DNA of 64,000 bases, taken from NCBI RefSeq assembly GCF_029892425.1, contig NZ_JARXWB010000025.1, positions 1-64,000 of the forward strand, read 5' to 3'. The stretch comes from Bradyrhizobium sp. BR13661 (GTDB lineage: Bacteria > Pseudomonadota > Alphaproteobacteria > Rhizobiales > Xanthobacteraceae). The position numbers were made by a program, and so were the translations under genes. This document shows positions 1-8,946 of the stretch, piece by piece (position 1 is the stretch's first letter; each line of letters begins with the position of its first letter). The notes beneath the pieces were generated by a model. That model made no database searches and was not told the origin of the DNA. It saw nothing but the letters and a program-made list of their open reading frames with translations.

Positions 1-51
1 CCACCTGTATGCTGCTGTGCGGTTCTTCCTGCGCTACATCTTCGCGCAGCG

Positions 52-107
52 GACCGCGGGTGCGAGGTCGGCACCCGGTCTTCCCTGCGCCCTCTTGGAC
101 AAGAGGG
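52..107. repeat. Tandem hairpins, possible dispersed repeat element
   Basis: Two perfect inverted repeats lie almost end to end: CGGGTGC at 57-63 pairs with GCACCCG at 71-77, and CCCTCTTG at 90-97 pairs with CAAGAGGG at 100-107. The second would form its loop only after the innermost pairs open. The stretch from 1 to about 260 has no credible gene; its ORFs are arginine-rich and look like chance frames. From memory, similar hairpin-rich intergenic stretches recur in Bradyrhizobium genomes, so I suspect a dispersed repeat, but this single copy cannot prove repetition. Confidence 0.35.
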
Positions 108-260
108 TAGCGAGTTCAAGCAAAGCTCGGGCGAATTGCGCCGCGAGGACGAGAAGATGTGTCTGCGATTCAAAATGCGATCCGAAAGAGCGATGCCGGC
201 GCGGAAGCAGCGGGCGCGAGCCTCTCATCGCATCGGCTCGCACAGACTGAATTCGGCGGC

Positions 261-299
261 AAAAAAAGGGCCGTCCTGCGGGGGGTACAGGGCGGCCCT
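261..299 (-). terminator. Intrinsic terminator of the AraC regulator gene
   Basis: Read on the minus strand, an 11-bp stem (arms 288-298 and 268-278, one G-T type mismatch) is followed at once by seven T residues (plus-strand A run 261-267). An extra A-T pair closes the base. It lies about 80 bases past the stop codon of the minus-strand AraC gene, so it most likely ends that transcript. This is the clearest Rho-independent terminator in the window. Confidence 0.85.
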
Positions 300-381
300 A
301 GAGGCTCGGTGGCCCGGGAGGAGGGGCGCGAGCCGGCGCAAGCGGCGTGCGCTTACGCCAAAACCAACGTCAAGACCGTTG

Positions 382-1374
382 TCATGCGGCCTTGTCCGCA
401 AAGTGGTCGCCATCCCAGGAGGGGCGGCGGCGCGGCAGCGCTTCAACATCGGACCGCTCGTTCCTGGCTCCGGCGCGCCATCGCGCCGGCGTCTGGCCGC
501 TGATGCGCTTGAACACGGTCGAGAAATGCGCCTGGGTGCTGAACCCGACGGCAAGCGCGATCTCGGCCAGAGGCCGCGGGGTCGTCGTCAGCAGCGACTT
601 GGCGTGCGCGATACGATGATTGAGCAGGTATTCGCGAGGTCGATATCCGGTCGCGGCACGAAACTGCGCGGCGAAATGCATTCTCGAAAGGCCGGCGACG
701 CCGGCGAGCTCGGACAGGCTGATGCCGCGTTCGAAATGAGTGGCGATATGTTGTTCGACGCGCCGCAGGCGCCATTTTGGCAAGGCATTGACCTTGGGGC
801 GCGGCGCTTCGGGGCGGGCGAGATGCATCGCGAGGATCTGGCCGATGCAATGTGCAAATTGGTGACCCGCAGCGTCGCCCTGCTCGGCGAGCGCCTTGGC
901 CAGTCCCGCGGTGAGTGGATCGCGCAGCAGCACGAGGTCGTCGAGGCCTTCGGCCGCGTCGTGCGACCATCCGGTCGGGAATTGGTCCGACGATATAAGG
1001 AGGTGCAGGAAGGCGCAGGGCGCCTGGAACCGGGCGCTCATCTGCTTCGACGGTGCGCTGACATACAGCGTACCCGACGGCATGGTGCCGTCAAAGATGA
1101 TCCGACTTTCCCGCGCCAAGGTGACGCGCGTCGTCTTCAATGCGATGCCGACGAAATATCGATCGGGCGGCGTCGTCGCCTGATGCCGCGACGTTTCCCG
1201 CAAATCGTCCCACCGCGAGATCGAGATGTGATCCAGCGCGGCCAGCGGACTGCAGGCAGTCTCGCGCCAGTGGCTTTCTCGCGCGATTGCTCTTGCAGCG
1301 TGAGGTGTTTCGCGATCCCCCGGAGCGGCGTGAAGATTGATCCGGGTGTCGTCCCTCTGCAATTCGATCAGCAT
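382..1374 (-). CDS. AraC family transcriptional regulator
   Basis: The 330-residue protein has an unassigned N-terminal sensing region (about 1-205) and a C-terminal AraC-type double helix-turn-helix (about 215-315). The HTH region includes ISLSELAGVAGLSRMHFAAQF, then EIALAVGFSTQAHFSTVFKR and the closing G-x-x-P-x-x-W/R pattern (GQTPARWR). This is the usual layout of a ligand-responsive activator. The ATG at 1374 follows an AGAGGGA ribosome site. It is the last minus-strand gene before the terminator at 261-299. The 185 bases upstream hold no other gene. The effector and targets cannot be read from the sequence. Confidence 0.9.
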   Translation of the reverse strand: MLIELQRDDTRINLHAAPGDRETPHAARAIARESHWRETACSPLAALDHISISRWDDLRETSRHQATTPPDRYFVGIALKTTRVTLARESRIIFDGTMPSGTLYVSAPSKQMSARFQAPCAFLHLLISSDQFPTGWSHDAAEGLDDLVLLRDPLTAGLAKALAEQGDAAGHQFAHCIGQILAMHLARPEAPRPKVNALPKWRLRRVEQHIATHFERGISLSELAGVAGLSRMHFAAQFRAATGYRPREYLLNHRIAHAKSLLTTTPRPLAEIALAVGFSTQAHFSTVFKRISGQTPARWRAGARNERSDVEALPRRRPSWDGDHFADKAA

Positions 1375-1559
1375 CGCTTATTCCCTCTGAGCTTCACGAT
1401 CGTTCGTCGTGACCGGCGGACTCGCATCCTCGGTATGCTGGCAGGATAGTCGTGAGCAGGCCTGGAAGCCCGTTAGGGGTAATGAGGATCTGTTAGATTA
1501 TGTGGGCTCGGGTGCGGCGCGCTGTCGCGGGAATTCAGCCAAGTTTCAGCAATTTGGCA

Positions 1560-2267
1560 TCACTCGAAGACGGCGTCGAAGATCTCGACGTCGATCAGCA
1601 CGGGCCTCGCAATGGCAATCCCGTCGGGCTGCAACGTCAGCGTACGCCGCAGAGTTGGAACGACGATGCCGCTGAACTTCTCGTGGGCCCATGAATAGTG
1701 CGCGACGCGCGCGCCCAGGAGATCATGATCGGTCCGCCGCTGCAGGGCGCTGTCGTCGAAGTAAAAGACCTGCTCGGACGCGAGGCTGATCAGGCCAGGC
1801 GGGAACTGCGCGCGAAGGCGCCGCCAGGTTTCTTTGTTCTCCTGCCACGGTGGCAACTCCTCGACCACGACATCAGGACGGGCAAGGAGAAACGGGGTCG
1901 TGAGATAGTTCCAGATCTGGACGCCGCAGAAGCAGACCAGGTGCAGTTCGTCCGCCAGCGCATGCGCGCCGTTGCTGGGAAAGGCCAGGCTCGGGTTGCG
2001 CCAGGTCCGCAGCACCTGTCCGTCAAGGCTTTCGATCGTGATCGCGTCCGGGGCAAACGCGCCGGACTGCTCGCCGCCGGTGATTCCGGTGAAGCGGACC
2101 GATTGTGTGCGTGTCGATCCCTCCGCGGTGACGTCCTTGAATTCGCGGGCATGTCCGGCATCGGAAAACAGGCTACCGCCGACGGACAGATGCAGAGTGA
2201 ACCGGCTCAAGCTGTTCCAGCGGGCCAGGCCCCCGCAGGCGTCGATCGCATCGTCAAGAAGTGCCAT
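1560..2267 (-). CDS. Hypothetical protein, about 235 residues
   Basis: I do not recognise this family with confidence. The protein is soluble in appearance, with no signal peptide or membrane segment, and is rich in beta-prone stretches. It starts MALLDDAIDACGGLARW, which resembles the opening of proteins carrying a LolA-like or outer-membrane lipoprotein-sorting fold, but no diagnostic motif is present. It lies 118 bases downstream of the large regulator gene on the same strand and could be cotranscribed with it. The ATG at 2267 has only a weak ribosome site. Codon use is normal for the window, so the frame is likely real. Confidence 0.7.
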   Translation of the reverse strand: MALLDDAIDACGGLARWNSLSRFTLHLSVGGSLFSDAGHAREFKDVTAEGSTRTQSVRFTGITGGEQSGAFAPDAITIESLDGQVLRTWRNPSLAFPSNGAHALADELHLVCFCGVQIWNYLTTPFLLARPDVVVEELPPWQENKETWRRLRAQFPPGLISLASEQVFYFDDSALQRRTDHDLLGARVAHYSWAHEKFSGIVVPTLRRTLTLQPDGIAIARPVLIDVEIFDAVFE

Positions 2268-2385
2268 GTCTCACTGAATCCACCACGAATTGGGATCACC
2301 ATGGCGGGGCGCGGGCGGCTTGGCGTGTTAGAAGTTGTTAGGAGTTGCAAGAGCCTGATCTGGCGGTATCCCGTTGAAGATACTT

Positions 2386-5220
2386 CTAATTCAAGGCGCC
2401 CAGGAATTCCCTGGCGGTGACCATGTCGCGGCTCGACAGGCCTTCCTGATATTGCGCGACGATCGGTGTCAGCAGGGCCTGCGCGTCGCCTCGTCGCCCC
2501 GAGCGTTGCCAGAGGCGGGCGAGGCTCGTCGCTCCCCGCAGCTCCCAGCCGCGCGCGCATTGCCGGCGCGACTGGGCAAGCGATTGCAGGAGAAGCGCCT
2601 CGGCCTCGGTTGCCCTGGCGGATTGCGCCAGGATGTCCGCCTTGACCCGGAGCATTTCCGGCATATCGAACGATTCGCCGTGATCGCCGATCTGACCGAT
2701 GGCCTCGTCGATCGTGCGCAACGCCTCATCAGCCTCGTTCCGGGCTGCCAGCCCCTCCGCGAGCGCCGTTGCAAACACCGTCGTCATGATCCGGTGCCGC
2801 GTGGCGTACAAGGTCGCCTGGCTGCGGCGAAGATGCTCGATGCCGCCGGTGATATCGCCGCGGCGGAGCATCAGCTCGCCCTTCTGACCGATGCCGACGG
2901 CGTGATAGGGGCCAAGGAAGTGTCGCGCGGAGTGGTCGATCAGTCGCTCGATCAGGCTCTCGGCGCTGGCCCAGTCGCCGACCCACAGAAACACATAGAT
3001 GGTCCAGATCAGCGATATGCCAAGCGTCAGCGGTTGCTCGAGCTGTTCGGCCTGACGCACCGTGTACCTGGCCGCCTCGATGGCACGATCAGGCCGGCCG
3101 CTGAGCCAGAGCCCGCGCGCCAAGGCGACCAGCGCGACAATGCGGTCGTCATAGCCGAGATGGCCGATATTCAACCGCTGCGAACCCGGATTGTCCACCA
3201 TCGCGCTCTCGCAGAGCTGGACGGCCTTGTCCTGGTTGCCGATCAGATGATGGGCCACACCCAGCATCCACTCGACGTTCAGCGTGCTGGTCGGGTCGTT
3301 CAGTTTCCTGGCGACGGCCTGGCCTCGTTCGCCGGTGCCGAGCGCGCCGTGAAAATCTCCGACCCGGGTGAGGAAGATGTGGAGCCCGCGGAGCAGCCAG
3401 AGCTGCCAGTGCAGGTCGTCGAGCGCCTCGGCCAGCTGCAGGCTGCGCGTGAATGCCGCGCGGACGCCATCGGTATTGCCTTGCGTGAACATCACGGAGA
3501 CGCCAAGGGCTGCCTGCAGCGTCATTTCCTTGTGGCCGTCGATGCTGTCCGCAGCGGCGAGCGCCTGCCGGGTCCAGCTATGGCACTCCGTCAGCAAAGT
3601 CAGCTCGAGGAAGAACTGCGCGGCCGACGCCGCGAGGTCGACGGCGACCGTGCGGTCGCCGTTCTCCGAGAAGCTCCACGTCAGCGCGGCCCGCACATTG
3701 GGCAGATGATCGGCATAGGGCAGGAAGCCGCCGGCACTCTGCAGGCCCGTCGATTTCACGGAGATTTCGTGCAGGAAATCACGGAAATATTCGGCATGGG
3801 CGCGCGCGACACGAGCCGCCTCGCCGCTCTCGACGAGCTTGTCTGCGATGAACGCGCGGGTCGTGTCGAGCAGGCGGTATCGCAGCCGACGTTCCGCGGG
3901 CGACGTCGCAATCAGGGATTTCGACAGCAGATTCGAGATGGCTTCGACCGCCTCGGCCTCGTCGATGCCCTGACTTGCAGCGACTGCGAGCGCAGCTTCC
4001 AGCGTGAATGGCCCGACGAAGATCGACAGAGCGCGCAATGTCGCGCTCTCGGCCTCGGGCAGCAGGTCGTAGCTCCAGCTCAGCGCCGCACTCAGCGTCT
4101 GGTGCCGGGGAATAGCGGTCCGACGTCCCCGCCACTGCAGCGAGAAACGGCTGTCGAGCAGCGAGGCGGTGCCGGCGATCCCGTAGGCATTCACCCGTCC
4201 GGCGGCCAGCTCGATCGCAAGTGCTATGCCATCCAGGCGCCGGCAGATATCCGCGACGAGCGGCGCGTCCTCTTCGCTGAGTTCGAATTCGCTCAGGCTT
4301 TCGGCAATCCGCTCGACGAAAAGCTGGCTTGCCGGATAGGCGAGGATTTCGGCCATGCTGAGCCCGTCGCGTTGCGGCGGACAATCCAGCGGAAACAGCC
4401 GGTGCACCCGCTCGCCTTCGGCGCGAAAGGATTCGCGGCTGGTGGCAAGAACATACAGCTCGGGGGCTTCCCGCACGATGCGCTCTGCGAGCGGAGCGAG
4501 CGCATCGATGATGTGTTCGCAACTGTCGAGGACGAGCAGCGTCCGGCGGCCGCGCAGCGACTGCAGCAGCCCCGGGATCGGGTCTCCGGAATTGACCGTC
4601 AGGCCAAGGGCCGCGGCAATCGTGCCGGGAATGAGCTGCGCGTCCGTCAACGCGCCAAAATCGACGAAGTAGGTCTGGCCCTCGAAGCCCGCACGCTGGC
4701 CGTGCGCCACGGCGAGCGCGACCGAGGTTTTGCCGATGCCGCCGGGGCCGACGATGGTGACGAACCGGTGCTCGGACAGTTCGGCCACGATCTTGTCCAC
4801 GGCATCGTCCCTGCCAATCATCTTCGCGAGCGGAGCGGGCAAGATGCGCGGCGAAACAGTCTCCCCCGGCCGGCTCTCCGCAGGCGCGGTGCGCAGCAGT
4901 GGCGCCGTGAAGCAATAGCCGCGACCAGGCACGTTGACGATGTAGCGCGAGCCTTCGCCAGCCTCGCCCAGCGCCTTGCGCAAGCTCGTGATGTGGAACC
5001 GGAGGCTGCCTTCATCGACATTCACGTCGGCCCAGATCCGCTTGAGCAATTCCCGCTTGTCAACGACTTCGCCGGCACGCTCGGCGAGAAAGATCAGAAT
5101 GTCGAGCGCGCGCCCGCCGAGATGAAGCGGGGCACCATCTTTCTCAAGAAGTCGTGATCGGGGGAACAGCCGGAAAGCCCCGAAGGAAATGGCCGAGTCC
5201 TGGTCGTGTGGGTCGGGCAC
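2386..5220 (-). CDS. Winged-helix STAND regulator (paralogue 1)
   Basis: The 944-residue protein begins with an OmpR/CadC-type winged helix (about 8-106; ends ...VNVPGRGYCF), followed by a STAND/NB-ARC-like ATPase with Walker A GPGGIGKT and Walker B LLVLDSCEH, and a long helical region that resembles TPR repeats. Such proteins are thought to be ATP-switched signal receptors that act directly on DNA. The longest frame starts at 5319, but I chose GTG 5220: the conserved promoter lies at 5265-5292, inside the longer frame, and a 944-residue product matches the 946-residue paralogue at 9484-12324 from its first residues. It is divergent from the kinase at 5563. Confidence 0.88.
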   Translation of the reverse strand: MPDPHDQDSAISFGAFRLFPRSRLLEKDGAPLHLGGRALDILIFLAERAGEVVDKRELLKRIWADVNVDEGSLRFHITSLRKALGEAGEGSRYIVNVPGRGYCFTAPLLRTAPAESRPGETVSPRILPAPLAKMIGRDDAVDKIVAELSEHRFVTIVGPGGIGKTSVALAVAHGQRAGFEGQTYFVDFGALTDAQLIPGTIAAALGLTVNSGDPIPGLLQSLRGRRTLLVLDSCEHIIDALAPLAERIVREAPELYVLATSRESFRAEGERVHRLFPLDCPPQRDGLSMAEILAYPASQLFVERIAESLSEFELSEEDAPLVADICRRLDGIALAIELAAGRVNAYGIAGTASLLDSRFSLQWRGRRTAIPRHQTLSAALSWSYDLLPEAESATLRALSIFVGPFTLEAALAVAASQGIDEAEAVEAISNLLSKSLIATSPAERRLRYRLLDTTRAFIADKLVESGEAARVARAHAEYFRDFLHEISVKSTGLQSAGGFLPYADHLPNVRAALTWSFSENGDRTVAVDLAASAAQFFLELTLLTECHSWTRQALAAADSIDGHKEMTLQAALGVSVMFTQGNTDGVRAAFTRSLQLAEALDDLHWQLWLLRGLHIFLTRVGDFHGALGTGERGQAVARKLNDPTSTLNVEWMLGVAHHLIGNQDKAVQLCESAMVDNPGSQRLNIGHLGYDDRIVALVALARGLWLSGRPDRAIEAARYTVRQAEQLEQPLTLGISLIWTIYVFLWVGDWASAESLIERLIDHSARHFLGPYHAVGIGQKGELMLRRGDITGGIEHLRRSQATLYATRHRIMTTVFATALAEGLAARNEADEALRTIDEAIGQIGDHGESFDMPEMLRVKADILAQSARATEAEALLLQSLAQSRRQCARGWELRGATSLARLWQRSGRRGDAQALLTPIVAQYQEGLSSRDMVTAREFLGALN

Positions 5221-5264
5221 GCGCCGTGGTTCCAGCGAAAGGAAGTGTGGTGTTGTGTATATTT

Positions 5265-5292
5265 GGTCTAGCAGAAAGAGACGTTGAGTAAA
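5265..5292 (-). promoter_or_regulatory. Promoter of STAND regulator 1, conserved with paralogue
   Basis: On the minus strand TTTACT (5292-5287) is followed after 16 bases by TAGACC (5270-5265), a plausible sigma-70 type promoter 45 bases before the GTG at 5220. Nearly the same arrangement, including flanking bases (CTTTCG before the -35 box and TTCTG before the -10 box), occurs upstream of the paralogous regulator at 12366-12393. Conservation between diverged paralogues supports function. The rest of the 5221-5562 gap holds no gene that I can support. Confidence 0.55.
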
Positions 5293-5562
5293 TCGGCCGA
5301 AAGCGGCGAAATCGAGCAACAGGCATGCGATCGGGCCGATCCAGTAGGGCCGAAACGCCGCGAATTTTGTTTAAACGCGAACAGCTTAAGTGGAGAGCGT
5401 GAGTGTCCGGCAGCACGGTTCAATGCGGACGCGGCGGATCACGTCATAGGGATCACCTGCCATCCAATCATAACAGAATCTTGCAACGTCTAACGAGCGC
5501 GAGCCGCGGGTCTGCATCACTATGGCGTTCGAGCTAGGCCCATTCCAACGGGGGAGGCTATG

Positions 5563-6234
5563 ATGCCCGATATCAGCTCTCGGCCGACCGACAGCGACGC
5601 TCGATCGCATTTCGTCGCCAGTCTTGACGATCTCTCGCGTGACTGGGAGCTCGTGCTGCGTGAGTCTCACCACCGCATGAAGAACACGCTGACGCTGCTG
5701 GGTGCGTCAGTCCGCCGTGACTTCACGCGCGCCGGAGGCAGGAACATGTCGGGTGCGGTGGAGCGGCTGGAGCGGCGCATCGTCGCCTTCGGCAGGCTGT
5801 ATCAGCTCTTGTCCGACAATGACGATTTGGCGACGATCTCCGTCGAAGCGTTCTTCGAAGGCCTTTGCGGCGCGCTCTCTGAAGCGGTGTTAGAGCCCGC
5901 CGGTGTTCGCTGCGAAGCTTCTATCGAAAGCGGCGAGCTACCGGCATGGCAGTGTCACCGGCTTGCTTTGATGCTGACGGAGCTGGTCACGAATGCAGCC
6001 AAACACGCCTTTCCAGACAAGAACGGCGCGTTGATCCGCATCGAGGTCGCCAACCGTGAGGGCGGCTGGTTCTGCGCCGTCGCCGACAATGGCATCGGTG
6101 CAACCGGACCCCTTCAGGGCGCCGGCAGCCGCATCCTGGAAGGCTTGGCGCGCAGCATCGGTGCCCGGATGCACGGCGAAGCCGGGCATGGCGGCACATG
6201 CGTGACCATCGCGATGCCGCTTGGGTCGGCTTAA
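5563..6234 (+). CDS. HWE/HisKA_2-type sensor histidine kinase, sensor-less
   Basis: The 223-residue protein is almost only a kinase core. An H-box SHHRMKNTL near residue 35 carries the presumed phospho-accepting histidine of the HisKA_2/HWE class, and the HATPase part has an N-box (LTELVTNAAKHAF) and G1 box (VADNGIG) plus GHGGT near the end. There is no PAS, GAF or membrane segment, so input must come from a partner. ATG 5563 is preferred over 5560 because the GGGGAGG ribosome site at 5551-5557 is better spaced. Known HWE kinases often feed the alphaproteobacterial general stress response, which would suit the downstream detoxification genes. No response regulator lies nearby. Confidence 0.85.
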   Translation: MPDISSRPTDSDARSHFVASLDDLSRDWELVLRESHHRMKNTLTLLGASVRRDFTRAGGRNMSGAVERLERRIVAFGRLYQLLSDNDDLATISVEAFFEGLCGALSEAVLEPAGVRCEASIESGELPAWQCHRLALMLTELVTNAAKHAFPDKNGALIRIEVANREGGWFCAVADNGIGATGPLQGAGSRILEGLARSIGARMHGEAGHGGTCVTIAMPLGSA

Positions 6235-6281
6235 ACAGCGGCTTCACTCTCGAACCTGCAGCTCAACTCGGGGAGTTCGAC

Positions 6282-6971
6282 ATGACCATCATCGAGACGA
6301 AGCACGATGTCGGAACAACAGCGCCGAGATCGCATCGAGCCGATCTCAAGCTCGAAGTCATAGTCATTCCAGTATCGGATGTGGACCGCGCCAAAGTGTT
6401 CTATGCGAGCCTCGGCTGGAGACTGGACGCCGATTTCGCCTCTGCCGATGGCTGGCGCGTCATCCAGTTCACGCCGCCGGGCTCGGCCTGTTCGGTGATT
6501 TTCGGCAAGAACGTGACGTCAGCTGCGCCTGGTTCAGCCCAAGGCCTCTATCTTGTCGTATCCGACCTCGATGCTGCACGGCAGGATCTGCTCGCGCGCG
6601 GCGTCACGGTCAGCGAACCCTTCCATGGCGGCGGCGACGTTCACGCCGGCACGGACGAAACTTATCTGTTTGGCCGTATCAGGCTCAGCGGCGCTGATCC
6701 CAAACGCGGCAGCTACAGCTCGTTTGCGTCCTTCAGCGATCCCGACGGCAATGGCTGGCTGCTTCAGGAAATCACCACGCGGCTGCCGGGTCGTATCGAG
6801 GCGACCGACACCATGTTCACCTCGTCGAGCGAACTTGCAGGCGCATTGCGACGCGCGGCAGCGGCGCACGGCGAGCACGAGAAGCGGGCCGGCGGACACG
6901 ACGAGAATTGGCCGGACTGGTACGCCGACTACATCATCCGCGAGCAGGCCGGTCAGCATCGCAACGGCTAA
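6282..6971 (+). CDS. VOC (glyoxalase/bleomycin-resistance fold) family protein
   Basis: The 229-residue protein has one evident VOC module at about 25-160: a first beta strand LEVIVIPVSDVDRAKVFY, then GLYLVVSDLDAAR, and a last strand SFSDPDGNGWLLQE, where the final Glu is the usual metal ligand. Family members are metal-dependent lyases, dioxygenases or binding proteins, so the reaction is not fixed by sequence. The roughly 60-residue C-terminal tail is charged and helical and is extra to the fold. ATG 6282 follows GGGAG at 6271-6275; the longer frame from 6198 would overlap the kinase gene. Its place between a kinase and an epoxide hydrolase suggests stress detoxification. Confidence 0.85.
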   Translation: MTIIETKHDVGTTAPRSHRADLKLEVIVIPVSDVDRAKVFYASLGWRLDADFASADGWRVIQFTPPGSACSVIFGKNVTSAAPGSAQGLYLVVSDLDAARQDLLARGVTVSEPFHGGGDVHAGTDETYLFGRIRLSGADPKRGSYSSFASFSDPDGNGWLLQEITTRLPGRIEATDTMFTSSSELAGALRRAAAAHGEHEKRAGGHDENWPDWYADYIIREQAGQHRNG

Positions 6972-7089
6972 CGCGCCCTAACAATCCATAACGAGCCAAT
7001 GGCCGGTGACTGAGGCAATCTACATTCAGGACGAGCCGATCTGTCGGTTTCGAATTTCGGTCAACGTCACAGAGCTAGGGAGATGCGAA

Positions 7090-8403
7090 ATGACAACGCA
7101 GATGCGAGCCGACATCATCAACCCGGATCGCCGCCAACTGTTGGGCCAAGCCGCAATGGTGGCTGTTGCCGCAGGCACGGCGAGCCTGTTTCCGGCAAGT
7201 CCGGTCAAGGCCGCCGCGAGCGGCGAAGTCCGCCCATTTCACGTCAGCGTCCCCGAGGAGGATCTGCTCGACCTGCGCCGACGCCTTGCGGCGACACGGT
7301 GGCCGGATCGCGAGATCGTCGCCGATCAGTCGCAGGGCGTGCAGCTCACGACGCTTCAACAGCTCGTGCGCTATTGGCAGGCTGATTACGACTGGCGCAA
7401 GTTGGAGGCGCGGTTGAATGCGCTGCCGCAATTCGTTACCGAGATCGACGGTGTCGACATTCACTTCATCCACGTGCGGTCCAGGCATGACAACGCGCTG
7501 CCGATGATTGTCACGCATGGCTGGCCCGGCTCGATCATCGAGCAAATGAAGATCGTTGGTCCGCTGGCAGATCCGACTGCGCACGGCGCAACAGCGGCAG
7601 ATGCATTCGACCTCGTGATCCCCTCGCTTCCTGGCTACGGCTTCTCCGGCAAGCCGACGGCTCTTGGCTGGGATCCGCAGCGTGTTGCACGGGCCTGGAT
7701 CGTGCTCATGAATCGGCTCGGCTACAAACGTTACGTCGCGCAGGGCGGCGATTGGGGCAACGCGATTACGGAACAAATGGCGCTGCTGGCGCCGCCCGGA
7801 TTGCTCGGTATTCACACCAACATGCCCGCAACGGTCCCCGATGACATCGCCAAGGCGCTTCAGCCTGGCGGGTCGAAGCCGTCCGGCCTCTCTGCAGACG
7901 AGAGCCATGCCTACGATCAACTCGACGATTTCTACGAGCATGGCCTCGGCTACGCGATCGAGATGGCGAACCGGCCGCAGACCCTCTATGGCCTCGTGGA
8001 TTCGCCGGCGGGCCTTGCCTCCTGGATGCTGGATCACGACGCGCGCAGCGCTGCGATGATTGCACGGGCCTTCGACGGCAAGACCGAAGGACTGTCGCGC
8101 GATGATGTCGTCGACAACATCACGCTCTATTGGCTCACCAATACGGCGGTGTCTTCGGCGCGCCTGTACTGGGAGAACAAGCTCGTATTCTTCGAACCCA
8201 AGCACGTGCAGATCCCGGTCGCCGTCAGCGTCTTCCCGGACGAGATCTATGCGGCCCCGCGCAGCTGGACCGAGAAGGCCTATCCGAAGCTGATCCACTA
8301 CAATCGCCTCGACAAGGGCGGCCACTTCGCGGCCTGGGAGCAGCCGGCGCTGTTCTGCATGGAAATGCGCACCGCGTTCCGCTCGCTGCGTCAATCGATC
8401 TGA
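7090..8403 (+). CDS. Epoxide hydrolase, alpha/beta-hydrolase, exported by Tat-like signal
   Basis: The 437-residue protein carries a twin-arginine-like leader (NPDRRQLLG and a hydrophobic run to about 40), then an epoxide-hydrolase N-terminal domain (about 45-150) and an alpha/beta-hydrolase fold. HGWPGS is the oxyanion loop, Asp in QGGDWG is the expected nucleophile and His in KGGHFAAWE the catalytic base. This matches the microsomal/juvenile-hormone epoxide hydrolase family, which opens epoxides to diols through an ester intermediate. ATG 7090 has a GGGAGA ribosome site; the longer frame from 7006 lacks one. It sits in the cassette with VOC, OsmC and MsrA genes, so clearing reactive epoxides is a reasonable role. 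Confidence 0.9.
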   Translation: MTTQMRADIINPDRRQLLGQAAMVAVAAGTASLFPASPVKAAASGEVRPFHVSVPEEDLLDLRRRLAATRWPDREIVADQSQGVQLTTLQQLVRYWQADYDWRKLEARLNALPQFVTEIDGVDIHFIHVRSRHDNALPMIVTHGWPGSIIEQMKIVGPLADPTAHGATAADAFDLVIPSLPGYGFSGKPTALGWDPQRVARAWIVLMNRLGYKRYVAQGGDWGNAITEQMALLAPPGLLGIHTNMPATVPDDIAKALQPGGSKPSGLSADESHAYDQLDDFYEHGLGYAIEMANRPQTLYGLVDSPAGLASWMLDHDARSAAMIARAFDGKTEGLSRDDVVDNITLYWLTNTAVSSARLYWENKLVFFEPKHVQIPVAVSVFPDEIYAAPRSWTEKAYPKLIHYNRLDKGGHFAAWEQPALFCMEMRTAFRSLRQSI

Positions 8404-8434
8404 GGCAAGTGCTCATTTGGTAGGGAGAAACGAG

Positions 8435-8857
8435 ATGATCCGCAAGGCAACAGCAGTATGGCAGGGCACTGGCCGCGACGGCACCGGTCATCTGTCGAGC
8501 GAATCCGGCGTGCTCGCGGCGACGCCCTATTCGTTCAAGACCCGCTTCGAGAACGAGAAGGGCACCAATCCCGAGGAATTGATCGCGGCGGCTCATGCCG
8601 GCTGCTTCACCATGGCGCTGGCATTCGGCCTCCAGCTTGCCGGGTTCACGCCGACCGAATTGTCGACCGAGGCCGCGGTCTCGCTCGAACCGGAAGGCAA
8701 GGGTTTCAAGATCAGCAAGTCCGCGCTCACCCTGCGCGCCAAGGTGCCCAATCTGGACGATGCCGGCTTCGCTCGCATCGCCGGCGAGGCCGAGAAGAAC
8801 TGCCCGGTGTCCAAGGTCCTCAACGCCGAAATCAGCCTCGACGCCAAGCTGGTCTAG
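8435..8857 (+). CDS. OsmC family peroxidase
   Basis: The 140-residue protein is full length for OsmC. It keeps both redox cysteines in context: HAGCFTMAL near residue 53 and EKNCPVSKVL near 125. OsmC/Ohr proteins reduce organic hydroperoxides, usually with dihydrolipoyl partners. The ending (CPVSKVLNAEISLDAKLV) fits the OsmC subgroup better than Ohr. ATG 8435 follows AGGGAGA. It is 31 bases behind the epoxide hydrolase and 89 bases before msrA, so the three are probably one transcript directed at oxidant damage. Confidence 0.92.
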   Translation: MIRKATAVWQGTGRDGTGHLSSESGVLAATPYSFKTRFENEKGTNPEELIAAAHAGCFTMALAFGLQLAGFTPTELSTEAAVSLEPEGKGFKISKSALTLRAKVPNLDDAGFARIAGEAEKNCPVSKVLNAEISLDAKLV

Positions 8858-8946
8858 TCGCAGGCCTTCGAATAGATTGGCCATCCGGGTCTCTCGCAAA
8901 AGATTGGGAACCGGATGGACATCCCTGGCATATTGGGAGCTGACAG

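Noticed and set aside
2374..5157. Long plus-strand ORF opposite the first STAND regulator (and similar long antisense ORFs, for example 136-1449, 25159-26025 and 7075-8394)
   Set aside because: They lie wholly inside better-supported genes, show no domain, have Arg/Gly/Ala-rich composition typical of GC-rich antisense frames, and lack ribosome sites.
5386..5673. Possible 95-residue minus-strand gene between the STAND regulator and the kinase
   Set aside because: Overlaps the well-supported kinase start and ribosome site, has no recognisable domain and no ribosome site.
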